This document shows positions 42,624 to 51,586 of a stretch of DNA of 64,000 nt, piece after piece (positions within the stretch are counted from its first letter, which is position 1; every line of letters begins with the position of its first letter). A program made the translations under genes and the position numbers. The notes below the pieces were generated by a model that did no database searches, was not told the DNA's origin, and was given only the letters and a program-made list of their open reading frames with translations. This stretch comes from Candidatus Freyarchaeota archaeon. GTDB taxonomy: Archaea; Asgardarchaeota; Jordiarchaeia; Jordiarchaeales; Jordiarchaeaceae. The stretch spans positions 1 to 64,000 of the forward strand of contig JAUQZE010000041.1 of NCBI GenBank assembly GCA_030587365.1. Reading direction: 5' to 3'.

Positions 42624-43060
42624 ATAGCTTTTTCTTTCTCAAGTTCTTTGGGTTTCGGAATTGTTGTACCCGGTTCTGGTCCCAATTCTTGTTGCATTGT
42701 TTTTTCTGTTTCTTTGTCTGTTGATATGGTGAGCCAGAGTACTGTGTCTACATTTCTCGTCTGCGTGTGTTTTGTACACTTGAGTGTGAGCTGGGTTTCC
42801 TTATTTCCTTCCTTTACCTTGAAGTCCTCGAGGGGCATTCCACATCGACACTTGTATATGCTGTTTTTGAGATATCCGATCCACTTGTGCTCCTGATCCA
42901 TTGGGAGTTTCAGGTCGAAGGAGTGTCCTTTGAGACATTTTCCCGAAATTAAGGCAAAATCTTTTCTTACCTTCGAATCAGTTGCTACTCTCGGATTCCT
43001 ACATTCTATACACGTAAAGACATCCGCATATTCGCCAGCCATACTTTCCATCTCACTCAC
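42614..43060 (-). CDS. Zinc-ribbon protein of unknown function, copy 2 (truncated tail)
   Basis: A 148-residue near-identical copy of the gene at 32603-33082, inverted and beginning at GTG 43060. All cysteine motifs are kept (CIECRN, KCLKGH, CRCGM, LKCTKH). The match stops at PKPKELEKEKA; the last codons AMRI-stop come from the interrupted AlkA relic. Upstream sequence (GTGTCATAAACTTAATCC, 43112-43129) also matches copy 1, so a segment of about 500 bp was duplicated. The tail of copy 1 (DKNEEQSAPQKWSK) is missing. Confidence 0.68.
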   Translation of the reverse strand: MSEMESMAGEYADVFTCIECRNPRVATDSKVRKDFALISGKCLKGHSFDLKLPMDQEHKWIGYLKNSIYKCRCGMPLEDFKVKEGNKETQLTLKCTKHTQTRNVDTVLWLTISTDKETEKTMQQELGPEPGTTIPKPKELEKEKAMRI

Positions 43061-43193
43061 ATTGCTTTTTTTGTAGTTTAGCGATAAAAATATTGTTTTC
43101 GAGATATTTAAGGATTAAGTTTATGACACTTTTAAACTGCTTAATCTATGCGGTTTCCTATCCAAGAAATCGTAATCAAGCCTAAAGGCTTCT

Positions 43194-43751
43194 TTAAATG
43201 GTATGATAATTCAACAGTAAAGATGAGGAATTCTTCTTTTGGTAATCCCTGATTTTTGTTTTACACAACGCCATGGAGACAAGATTACAATCGAGACCCT
43301 CCACCGACTCACCATCACATTCACAAATGTGTTTAAGCAGTTTTTTACTTATGTAAGGACAGGGAATTCGTGACAACTCATCAATTATTAAGTCACCCAC
43401 AATCCTATTAATATCATTGGGATCCGCAAAAAACTTTTCAAACAACTCCTTAGTTTCTCCCACAATCTTCAATATGCAATCCTGAACCTCTTCAACAAGC
43501 CCCGGCTTCTCAGCGTCGGTTACCAGAATCAGATACCATTCCTTTTCCTCTGTAGAAAAAGGCTTAATGTAAGCGTTCATGTTTTGAAAGGAAATGGATT
43601 TTGGTGCTTCCCCCGTAACCTCTTTCCAGAACATCTGGGAGGCGGTGAAAATTCCCGCGATTAGGTCGGGGTCTGCCTCAATAGAGCCCAGTTTTAGGCT
43701 CAGTGGGCAAAGTCCGTTATTATTTATTATGTATATGTTGTGTATGACCAT
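43194..43751 (-). CDS. Longin-like domain protein, copy 1
   Basis: A 185-residue protein from the ATG at 43751 (MVIHNIYIINNNG). The first 100 residues have a longin/SNARE-like layout: an opening strand pair IHNIYIINNNGLCPLSLKL, a helix with DLIAGIFTASQMFWKEVTG, and strands KSISFQNMNAYIKPF and EWYLILVTDAEKP. The C-terminal 60 residues carry conserved cysteines (CPYISKKLLKHICECDGE, DCNLVSMALCKT). Longin domains are signatures of Asgard archaea and eukaryotes, where they regulate small GTPases and trafficking; a comparable role here is inferred. A paralog lies at 45940-46473 and shares most residues and its flanks. Confidence 0.75.
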   Translation of the reverse strand: MVIHNIYIINNNGLCPLSLKLGSIEADPDLIAGIFTASQMFWKEVTGEAPKSISFQNMNAYIKPFSTEEKEWYLILVTDAEKPGLVEEVQDCILKIVGETKELFEKFFADPNDINRIVGDLIIDELSRIPCPYISKKLLKHICECDGESVEGLDCNLVSMALCKTKIRDYQKKNSSSLLLNYHTI

Positions 43752-43828
43752 TGTACTCACCTGGGTTTACTTTAAGTTGTTTTAATTGATTGGGTGAAAC
43801 TTGTTTTACACCACTTTTTATTTCTATT

Positions 43829-43957
43829 TGTGAAAAACTATTTAATAAAAATATCCGTTATGATTTATTGTTATTTTAGTAGATTTCATTATAAATTATA
43901 CGGGTTAATGGAAATTGCAATATTCTTTATAATTTAAAAAGATTCCACAATTAGTAA
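43829..43957 (-). repeat. Triplicated upstream repeat, copy 2
   Basis: Contains ACTATTTAATAAAAATAT and TTCATTATAAATTATACG; aligned with 42313-42448 and 46654-46780. It is the upstream region of longin copy 1. Confidence 0.72.
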
Positions 43958-44161
43958 AAAATGGCAAGCATATTCTTAGACTGGAAGAAAGGAAACTTGA
44001 GATATTAGCTCTTAAGCGAAAGCCCAAAAATAACCCTTAAAAAAGCTCTAAGAAGAAAATCTTAGTTTAGAGGTAATTTATTTTAAAAAAGTAATTTATC
44101 GTAGTTTGAACCTTTGCATCTAAAAATAAAAGCCGAGTATACGCTTTGAGAGGTGCTTTAC

Positions 44162-45832
44162 TTGAAAATTGCGATGGCTCAAATAAATTCTACCGTGGGA
44201 GATTTAGAGGGAAACGTAGAGAAGATAAAAAAGTTCATAGATGATGCATATAGGTACAAGGTTGATCTGGTAGTGTTTCCGGAACTGGCTGTCCCCGGTT
44301 ATCCACCTCAGGATTTGTTGCTTGAGAAAGCATTTGTGGAAAAGAACAAGGAGTTACTTTTGAAATTAATCGAACAAAATAATGTTGACATGGCTGGAAT
44401 AATTGGCTTCGTCGATTATAAAGGAAAAAAGCTGTACAACGCTGCAGCCATTTTTCGCCGAAATAGGATTGTTGGTGTAGTCTACAAAACTCTTTTGCCG
44501 ACGTATGATGTGTTTGACGAGGACAGATACTTCGAACCACTAAAAGAAGAGGAGATTAAGCCCATATCAATGCGCGCCAATGGTGAGAAACTCAATCTTG
44601 GTGTAGAAATTTGCGAAGACCTCTGGGATGAAAGTTATGACATAAAAGTTACCGATCTACTTGCAGAGAGAGGAGCGAACTTGATTGTTAATATTTCTGC
44701 TTCTCCTTTTTATGTCGGAAAGAGGTTTGAGAGAGAAAGACTGCTAAGAGAGAAGTCTACCAAAAATAGGATTCCATTTTTTTATGCGAATCTGGTTGGT
44801 GGGCAGGATGAACTGGTCTTTGATGGGCAAAGCCTTGCAGTGGATAGCTCTGGTAATTTGATAGCCATTGGTAAACAATTCGAGGAGGATTTAGTAATAA
44901 CTCAAATTGACCTAAATAAAGGTAGTGCTGAGAAAGTAAAGCCTCCGCCTTATCATAAAGAAAAAGAAATGTTTGAAGCCTTAGTGTTAGGAATACGTGA
45001 CTATTTTAGAAAAACTGGTTTTGAGAAAGCCGTCGTTGGTATGAGTGGGGGAATCGATTCATCACTCACAACCTGCATAGCGGTTGAAGCTTTGGGCAGA
45101 GAGAATGTTGTCGGCGTTTCTATGCCTTCCAAGTTTTCTAGCGGGCACAGCAAAGAGGATGCTCAGAAATTGGCTGAAAATCTCGGGATATGCTTTGTTC
45201 GTGTTCCTATTCAGGAAATTGTAGACGCTTATCATAGAGTCTTGGAAGACCCTTTGGAGGAAATAAGAAAATACTTCGGAGTGACAAAAGAAAGTGACGA
45301 TTCAGTTGCCGATGAAAATATTCAGCCCAGAGCTAGGGGAAATTGTTTAATGGATATATCTAATCGGCTGAAAGATTTGAAAATATTAGTCCTGAATACG
45401 GGGAATAAGACTGAGCTAGCTCTTGGTTATTGCACTCTATATGGAGATATGACTGGGGGAATCGGAGCCATTGGTGACGTGAGCAAGCTTGAGGTCTATA
45501 AATTAGCAAGATATGTGAATGAAAAAGAGGGTAGAGTAATAGTACCTGAGAATGTTTTTAAGAAAAAGCCCTCGGCGGAGCTTAAGGAAGGGCAGTTCGA
45601 TCCTTTCGATTTTGAAATTGTTAGCCCATTAGTAGATGAGATCATAGAGAATAGGAGAAGTAAACAAGAATTAATCGATATGAACTACCCTAAGGAAGTT
45701 GTGGAAGATACTTATAGAAGGATTAGAAGAGCGGAGTATAAAAGATGGCAGGCTCCACCTTGCATAAAGATTACACCAAAAGCGTTTGGCATAGGATGGA
45801 AAATGCCCATAGTCAATAGGTATAAGGGATGA
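44162..45832 (+). CDS. nadE: Glutamine-hydrolysing NAD synthetase
   Basis: A protein of about 556 residues from the TTG at 44162, preferred because GAGAGGTG lies just upstream; the frame is open from GTG 44153. The N-terminal glutaminase (nitrilase-type) domain has its Glu-Lys-Cys triad in VVFPELAVPGYPP, VYKTLLPTYDVFDED and GVEICEDLWD. The C-terminal ATP-pyrophosphatase domain has VGMSGGIDSSLTT and NTGNKTELALGYCTLYGD. It converts deamido-NAD to NAD with glutamine. It lies between the two longin-like genes on the opposite strand, showing that the rearranged area also contains ordinary housekeeping genes. Confidence 0.94.
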   Translation: MKIAMAQINSTVGDLEGNVEKIKKFIDDAYRYKVDLVVFPELAVPGYPPQDLLLEKAFVEKNKELLLKLIEQNNVDMAGIIGFVDYKGKKLYNAAAIFRRNRIVGVVYKTLLPTYDVFDEDRYFEPLKEEEIKPISMRANGEKLNLGVEICEDLWDESYDIKVTDLLAERGANLIVNISASPFYVGKRFERERLLREKSTKNRIPFFYANLVGGQDELVFDGQSLAVDSSGNLIAIGKQFEEDLVITQIDLNKGSAEKVKPPPYHKEKEMFEALVLGIRDYFRKTGFEKAVVGMSGGIDSSLTTCIAVEALGRENVVGVSMPSKFSSGHSKEDAQKLAENLGICFVRVPIQEIVDAYHRVLEDPLEEIRKYFGVTKESDDSVADENIQPRARGNCLMDISNRLKDLKILVLNTGNKTELALGYCTLYGDMTGGIGAIGDVSKLEVYKLARYVNEKEGRVIVPENVFKKKPSAELKEGQFDPFDFEIVSPLVDEIIENRRSKQELIDMNYPKEVVEDTYRRIRRAEYKRWQAPPCIKITPKAFGIGWKMPIVNRYKG

Positions 45833-45939
45833 TACCGTAAAAGGAGAGTTTCCGAGTTATCTTATACCAAAAATTTGGACCGATATGTTTGTACCGGCAT
45901 TTATTAAGGTGAGGATGAATGGTATGATAATTTCAATAG

Positions 45940-46473
45940 TTACGATGAGGGATTCTTCTTTTGGTAATCCCTGATTTTTGTTTTACACATTGCCACGGAA
46001 ACAAGGTTACAATTGAGGTTTTCCACCGGCTCGCCATCGCATTCACAAACGTGTTTGAGCAGTCTTTTACTTACGTGAGGGCACGGAGTTTGCGCTAACT
46101 TATCAATTATTAAGTCACCCACAATCATATCAATATCCTTGGGCTCCGCATAAAATTTTTCAAACAACTCACCTTTTTCTCCCACAACCTTCAATATACA
46201 ATCCTCAATCTTTTCAACAAGCTCCGGCTTCTCCGCCTCGGTTATCAGAATCAGATACCAGTCCTTTTCCCCCGTAGAAAAAGGCTTAATGTAAGCGTTC
46301 ATGTCTTGAAAAGAAATATACTTGGGCGCTTCCCCCGTAATCTCCTCCCAGAGCTTCTGAGAGGCTGTGAAGATCCCCGCAACCAGTTCTGGATCCGCGT
46401 CAATAGAACTTATCCTTATGCTTAGTGGGCAAAGTCCGTCATTATTTATTATGTATATGTTGTGTATTATCAT
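45940..46473 (-). CDS. Longin-like domain protein, copy 2
   Basis: A 177-residue paralog of the gene at 43194-43751, with the same strand-helix order (IIHNIYIINNDGLCPLSIRI, PELVAGIFTASQKLWEEITG, WYLILITEAEKPELVEKI) and the same C-terminal cysteines (CPHVSKRLLKHVCECDGE). It starts at the ATG at 46473. Upstream it carries a leader (46537-46600) also present before the small zinc-ribbon gene, and the triplicated AT-rich repeat. The two longin genes probably arose by a recent cassette duplication and may bind different GTPase partners. Confidence 0.75.
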   Translation of the reverse strand: MIIHNIYIINNDGLCPLSIRISSIDADPELVAGIFTASQKLWEEITGEAPKYISFQDMNAYIKPFSTGEKDWYLILITEAEKPELVEKIEDCILKVVGEKGELFEKFYAEPKDIDMIVGDLIIDKLAQTPCPHVSKRLLKHVCECDGEPVENLNCNLVSVAMCKTKIRDYQKKNPSS

Positions 46474-46653
46474 AGTACTCTCCCAGTTTTCTTTCTAAGG
46501 CCCTAATTTTTTGATTATTTATGCTCCCATAGAGAATGCTGATACATTTCTTGAGGAACAATTTCCCTTCTCCAAGACATTTTAATGTATATCTAATTTA
46601 TATATTTTATGAATTGGTTGTAATTTTTTTACTACATTTTTGTTGTTTTAATT

Positions 46654-46780
46654 TCGGTACGACCATTTAATAAAAATATTTGACATATTTGTTATTCTAG
46701 CAAATTTAACTATAAGTTATATGAATTATTCGAAATTGCGTAATATTCTTAGAGTTAAGGAAACGCCATAAGTAATATAG
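46654..46780 (-). repeat. Triplicated upstream repeat, copy 3
   Basis: The most diverged member: CCATTTAATAAAAATATTTG and AACTATAAGTTATATGAATT align with copies 1 and 2. It is the upstream region of longin copy 2. The following 300 bp (46781-47102) contain only a short open frame of about 50 codons without a start. Confidence 0.6.
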
Positions 46781-47102
46781 AAATCAAAACGATTACATCA
46801 AAGGCTTGTTAACCGGCAACCGAATTTCTTTATAGTCGACCCTTCAGTTGCTGCCTACGCTTTCTACGGTTACTTACAGAAATGCGGCAACCACCTCACA
46901 ACAAAAATTTTATTTAGGGGTGGTTCCTAATTGCCAAATCAAAAGTTATGTGCTGAGAAAGGCGTGAAACGATTATAATTTTTAAATAAGGTAAAATAGG
47001 GACCTATTATGAAGATTTTTGTCTTCGAATCTTCAGCGGGTTTCCGAAGAGGTTATGTTGAGTATCGTGTGTAGGGAAATTTAGCAAGAGGTGATTTGTT
47101 CG

Positions 47103-48422
47103 ATGAACGCTAGGGAGCCGTTGGGAACCAAAGAGGAGTTAGACTTTCTTAAAAGACTGAAGTTAGAATTTCAAGATGCTATTCAGTTTATCAATAAAGA
47201 AGTAGAAGTCGTAGAAAAAGGATTTATACAGTTATTAGAGGGACCTTTCAGGCAATTAATTGTTAGATTTCCAGTGCAAATGGATGATGGGTCAATAAAG
47301 ATGTTTACAGGATACAGGGTCCAGCATAGCCGAGTATACGAACCCACTAAGGGAGGTATACGTTTTGCTCCTGATGTGGATTTGGATCTAATTACTGCCC
47401 TTGCATTTGACATGACACTGAAATGTAGAGTTGTTGACCTTCCTTATGGAGGAGCAAAGGGAGGAGTTTGTTGTGACCCTAAGAAAATGTCGCGAAGAGA
47501 GCTTGATAAATTAACAAGAAGATATGCTTTCGAAATTTTTCCCATGATAGGCCCGGATGCCGATGTTCCCGCACCAGATGTCGGTACTGGCGAGGTAGAG
47601 ATGGGGATTATTTACGATACTTATAAAATGTTCCACCCAAAATCTCCACATGCTGAGGCTGTCGTGACTGGGAAACCACTCAATTTAGGGGGCTCTGAGG
47701 GCAGAACAGAAGCCACAGCATGTGGCGGGGCATACGTTCTTGAAGAGGCTATTAAACAAGGACACATCAAAGGATTAAATTCCTTGAAAGATGCTACTGT
47801 CGTTATCCATGGATTTGGGAACGCGGGATATTACATCGCAAAAATTCTGAACGAAGAGTATAGATGTAGAATTATAGGGATCGCTGACTCAAAGGGAGGA
47901 ATTTATAGTCAAGAGGGATTGAATCCCAAGGATGTACTGAATTATAAAGAAAAAATAAGTGCTAAAAAATCTGTGGTGGGATACGATGGACTTCAACAGT
48001 TAAACGAAGAACAGCTGTTTACAAGCCCTTGTGATATTTTAATACCCGCTGCGAAAGAGACACAAATTTTAGGCGCATTTGCCGATGACATAGAAGCAAA
48101 AGTGATTTTGGAACTCGCAAATGGGCCTACCACTAATTTCGCCCACGAAATCTTAATCGACAAGAAAATCTACGTGATACCCGATATACTTGCAAACGCT
48201 GGCGGAGTCACGGTGAGTTACTTCGAATGGCTTCAAAACAAAGCAGGCGAAAGCTGGGAATTAAGCCAAGTTAAAGAAAAGCTTCGTAAGAAAATGATTA
48301 CCGCTTACACAAATATATCCAAATTTGCTAAGGACTACAACCTCGATATGAGAAAAGCCGCATTCGCCTTCGCAATCTTGAAGGCTATAAAAGTTTTACA
48401 GAATAGAGGAATCTTTCCCTAA
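47103..48422 (+). CDS. gdhA: Glutamate dehydrogenase
   Basis: A 439-residue hexameric-type glutamate dehydrogenase from the ATG at 47103, the first start behind GAGGTG (47088-47093); the frame is open from 47091. The catalytic-lysine region PYGGAKGGVCCDPKKM and the P-A-P-D-V-G block VPAPDVGTGEVEMG are intact. The nucleotide loop is VIHGFGNAGYYIAKIL and the ending VTVSYFEWLQN is typical. It interconverts glutamate and 2-oxoglutarate; cofactor preference cannot be set from sequence. Its stop is 17 bp from that of a convergent Lrp-like regulator, which may control it. Confidence 0.94.
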   Translation: MNAREPLGTKEELDFLKRLKLEFQDAIQFINKEVEVVEKGFIQLLEGPFRQLIVRFPVQMDDGSIKMFTGYRVQHSRVYEPTKGGIRFAPDVDLDLITALAFDMTLKCRVVDLPYGGAKGGVCCDPKKMSRRELDKLTRRYAFEIFPMIGPDADVPAPDVGTGEVEMGIIYDTYKMFHPKSPHAEAVVTGKPLNLGGSEGRTEATACGGAYVLEEAIKQGHIKGLNSLKDATVVIHGFGNAGYYIAKILNEEYRCRIIGIADSKGGIYSQEGLNPKDVLNYKEKISAKKSVVGYDGLQQLNEEQLFTSPCDILIPAAKETQILGAFADDIEAKVILELANGPTTNFAHEILIDKKIYVIPDILANAGGVTVSYFEWLQNKAGESWELSQVKEKLRKKMITAYTNISKFAKDYNLDMRKAAFAFAILKAIKVLQNRGIFP

Positions 48423-48438
48423 CCTTCTAAATTTAAAG

Positions 48439-49005
48439 TTAAATTTTTCCTCTATACAAGTTTGTCGTGGGGCAGGCTACGCATTTCTCTTCCTTGTATC
48501 TATCACAATTTTCACAGTCTACCCCGCATGGCGGTTTTTCATGTTTTTGTGTCGGGGAGAGATTTACATCGAGGTAAGAGTCATAGTAGACTTCGCTTAT
48601 GGGGTAGAAATCTGATCTGCGAACGCCTTTCTGGCTTCTTATTGAGCATTTTCCCATTGATATGCATTCTAGGGTGCTTTGATCCTCAGCAACTACTAAG
48701 GCGACTAAGTTGTACCCACCTATAGATGTGAACATTTTCGCTACTCTGGGGCATTTTTGGAATCTTTCTATGATGTTTTTCATGTCTTCTGCAGTTTCGA
48801 TTTCAAGAAGAACTAGTGCTGGCATGAGTTTTGTCTGGGAAATGTTAAGTAGTGCCGTGATTTTGATTGCTCCGCTCTTAGTTAGTTTGTCGAGCCTTTT
48901 TTTGATGCCCATACTGGTGTAGCCAGTCTTTTTACTTATCTCCTGAAGGGTGGATCTTCCATCAATGCTTAATTGCTCAACTATTTTTTTATCGAGGTCG
49001 TCCAT
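48439..49005 (-). CDS. Lrp/AsnC-family transcriptional regulator with cysteine-rich tail
   Basis: A 188-residue protein: an N-terminal winged helix (DLDKKIVEQLSIDGRSTLQE, residues 3-22, with helix-turn-helix SKKTGYTSMGIKKRLDKL) and a central RAM-like alpha/beta domain (VLLEIETAEDMKNIIERF..LVALVVAED). The extra C-terminal 30 residues carry CGVDCENCDRYKEEKCVACP, a zinc- or Fe-S-like motif not found in typical Lrp proteins. Lrp family members sense amino acids; it lies convergent to glutamate dehydrogenase. Regulation of that gene is a reasonable hypothesis only. Confidence 0.84.
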   Translation of the reverse strand: MDDLDKKIVEQLSIDGRSTLQEISKKTGYTSMGIKKRLDKLTKSGAIKITALLNISQTKLMPALVLLEIETAEDMKNIIERFQKCPRVAKMFTSIGGYNLVALVVAEDQSTLECISMGKCSIRSQKGVRRSDFYPISEVYYDSYLDVNLSPTQKHEKPPCGVDCENCDRYKEEKCVACPTTNLYRGKI

Positions 49006-49076
49006 TTTTCATTCCCGTAGCCTGATTTGTGATTGGAAGCGGGTCAATCTTACACTATTCCTAGAGTGAAAGGTTT

Positions 49077-49619
49077 TTAGAGTTTTTTAGATAAGTTTTC
49101 TACTTCCGCTTCTAACTCCTCAATTTTGTTTCTTAAAAATTCTATTGTTTTTTCATTGTTTAATGCTTGTAGGGGATTGGAGCAAACTGGACATTTAAAC
49201 TTGGATTCCGCGGCTTCCTCAAAAGTGAGCTTTGGGCATTCTTTCGTGCCGCAGTGGAAGAAAACATTATTTCTTTCATATTCTAATCTCTGCTTTAGCT
49301 TCTCTATTGTAAGCAGAGCTTTTTTCCTATAGGCTAGGATACTGGATTTTACTGGTAATAGTTTCCAAAAGTGTATAAAGTAACTTGTGTTAAGGTCCCG
49401 GACTCTGTGATAGGTTGCAATACGAGAATCGTAAAGTTTGTATAAGGTCTTTCTAACTTCGTTAACAGTCATACCAGTCTTTGATGCGAGTTCTTCGTCA
49501 GTAGATTCGTAATCAAAGGTGAGATGTTCTATGACCCTGAGAACATCTTCATCGAATTCTTCTCCAATGAGTGTTTTGTAGGGTATACTTACGGTTTCTT
49601 GTTTGACACTTGAAGTCAT
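49077..49619 (-). CDS. tfe: Transcription initiation factor TFE, alpha subunit
   Basis: A 180-residue archaeal homolog of TFIIE-alpha. The N-terminal extended winged helix covers residues 20-90 (DYESTDEELASKTGMTVNEV, RKTLYKLYDSRIATYHRVRD). The zinc ribbon has the pattern FFHCG-TKECPKLTFEEAAE followed by FKCPVCSNPL. A coiled-coil tail follows (EKTIEFLRNKIEELEAEVEN). It assists promoter opening by RNA polymerase with TBP and TFB. This is a strong archaeal marker. It has its own AT-rich leader. Confidence 0.94.
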   Translation of the reverse strand: MTSSVKQETVSIPYKTLIGEEFDEDVLRVIEHLTFDYESTDEELASKTGMTVNEVRKTLYKLYDSRIATYHRVRDLNTSYFIHFWKLLPVKSSILAYRKKALLTIEKLKQRLEYERNNVFFHCGTKECPKLTFEEAAESKFKCPVCSNPLQALNNEKTIEFLRNKIEELEAEVENLSKKL

Positions 49620-49925
49620 TCTTCCAGTCCCTCCTTTTTTAATACTTTTATTGAAGTGATTTTAAATTTGTTAGTATACAATTGTAAACACTTCTCTACA
49701 TAATTTATAAAATAAACTATTTTTATACTTTGTGGTTAAAATATAAACTTTTTTCTTTTTAGTCGGGCGTAAATTGTATGTCTCAGGTTTAGCAAGTTTT
49801 TATTTAATAGTAGCTGAAAGATTGGGGATAGAAGTATAAAATTTTGGCAACTCTTTCGCACTCCCAACTGATAAGTTTGTTTGTTGGAGGATTAAAAAAG
49901 AGGGGGTGGTGTATTTTTCTGTTTT

Positions 49926-51080
49926 TCATCGTGTTATTTTCTTGGGAATGGGAGTTATTTCTTTTTTGAACAGTTTCTTTTTGAGCCAGAAGGAAACGTT
50001 TACCAGGTTTATGAGTACCGGAACCTCTATCAGTGGTCCTATAACTGCAGCGAATGCCTGACCTGAGGCTATGCCGAAAACTCCTATGCAAACCGCTATT
50101 GCCAACTCAAAGTTGTTACTTGCAGCCGTGAAGGATATGGTTGCTGTTTCTTCATAGCTAAACCCTAGACGCCAAGACATTATGTAAGACACGAGGAACA
50201 TTATAACGAAGTATATAAGCAAGGGCATCGCAATTCTCAGGACATCGTAAGGCAGATTAACGATTTTTCCACCTTGAAGTGAGAACATCACAACTATGGT
50301 GAAGAGTAGGCCCACCAAAGCTGTTGGAGCAAGTCTCTTTACAAAGTAGCCATCGTACCACTCCTTTCCTCTTCTCTTGATCAGAGCGTACCTAGTGATC
50401 ATACCCGCAAATAGGGGTATGCCTAGATAAATTAGAACACCCTTAGCTATATCAATAATTGATATATTTACTACCGCAGCGCCTGTTAGGTTCAGGATCC
50501 AGGTGGGTATACCTAGGAGTCTTAGGATCGACATTGATTCTGCAAGCCATGTTGGTGTTCCGGTGAGCCATGAGGACAGTACGGTGATAAACAGGTATGC
50601 CAGTATGGAGTACATTATCATTTGGAAAACTGAGTTTAAGGCGACCAGAACCGCACAGAGTTCATTGTCCCCTCTTGCAAGTTGGTTCCAAACAAGAACC
50701 ATTGCTATGCAACGAGCGAGACCAACAATTATAAGCCCCATCCGGTATTCGGGAAGATCCGGTAGGAAAATCCATGCCACTATAAACATTAGTATTGGAC
50801 CGATAATCCAGTTTTGGACAAGGGAGACTCCGAATGCTTTCTTGGCTCCGAGGAGTCTTGAGAGTTCTTCGTATTTTACTCTAGCAAGAGGGGGGTACAT
50901 CATCCATATGAGGCCTATGGCGATGGGTAGTGAGACGGTGTCTAGACTCAGTTCGTTAAGAAATCCAGAAATCTCGGGAAAAATGGCACCTAGTAAAACG
51001 CCTATAGCCATTGCAAGAAAAATCCACAGGGTTAGAAATCTGTTTAGCAGTGAGAGCTTTTCAGCTTGTTGCCCCGACAT
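49926..51080 (-). CDS. acr3: ACR3-family arsenite efflux permease
   Basis: A 384-residue membrane protein with about ten transmembrane segments. The diagnostic ACR3 sequence is present in GLARCIAMVLVWNQLARGD, containing the conserved cysteine of the transport pathway, and in the N-terminal WIFLAMAIGVLLGAIFPEI and IGLIWMMYPPLARVKYEEL. It exports As(III), possibly Sb(III). The divergent region 51081-51586 separates it from the radical SAM gene; ArsR at 55901-56230 is a candidate regulator. Confidence 0.93.
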   Translation of the reverse strand: MSGQQAEKLSLLNRFLTLWIFLAMAIGVLLGAIFPEISGFLNELSLDTVSLPIAIGLIWMMYPPLARVKYEELSRLLGAKKAFGVSLVQNWIIGPILMFIVAWIFLPDLPEYRMGLIIVGLARCIAMVLVWNQLARGDNELCAVLVALNSVFQMIMYSILAYLFITVLSSWLTGTPTWLAESMSILRLLGIPTWILNLTGAAVVNISIIDIAKGVLIYLGIPLFAGMITRYALIKRRGKEWYDGYFVKRLAPTALVGLLFTIVVMFSLQGGKIVNLPYDVLRIAMPLLIYFVIMFLVSYIMSWRLGFSYEETATISFTAASNNFELAIAVCIGVFGIASGQAFAAVIGPLIEVPVLINLVNVSFWLKKKLFKKEITPIPKKITR

Positions 51081-51586
51081 AACTGTTTCCTCTCATTTTT
51101 TGGAATACTATCGTTATCTCTTTTTGGGCTTATAATTACAGGGTTCAGATTCAGTTTATTTATCGATAAATGTAGATATAACTATATTAAGGTAACTTTT
51201 TGCGTTACAGTATTTAAATATAGTGATGTTCCTCTTAGCCATGAGATTTTAACCTCAAAGACTTTAATTTTGGGCTGTAAGAATAAATTGATAGGGGAAG
51301 ACTTTTGTTGACTCAACCATTTCCTTATCTTCAATCAACATGAAGAATGAAAGATTGAGTTGGAGCGTTTCAAAATTGCATTTTTGATTTTCCCAAGTCT
51401 CTAATTACCTACATTTGTACTTGAAGTCATATCGAAAGTCAAACATTTAAACTTATAAATTTATAACAATATATATACAGAGAAAATGTTGAAAACAGAA
51501 AAAGATTAACCACTCTAATTCTTTTATATTAAGAATGCCAATCATTGTTGGAGGAGTTCATAACCCAAATTTTATAAAAGATTTGA
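51081..51586. promoter_or_regulatory. Divergent promoter region of the arsenic island
   Basis: A 506 bp AT-rich spacer between the minus-strand ACR3 gene and the plus-strand radical SAM gene, without a gene. TATA-like runs occur at about 51203-51215 and 51450-51475 (TTATAAATTTATAACAATAT). No certain operator was identified, although TATTTAAATATA near 51208 is palindromic. Confidence 0.5.

Noticed and set aside
46760..46925. Open stretch reading ...NFFIVDPSVAAYAFYGYLQ...
   Set aside because: About 50 codons without start codon or known similarity; possibly a relic but not supportable.
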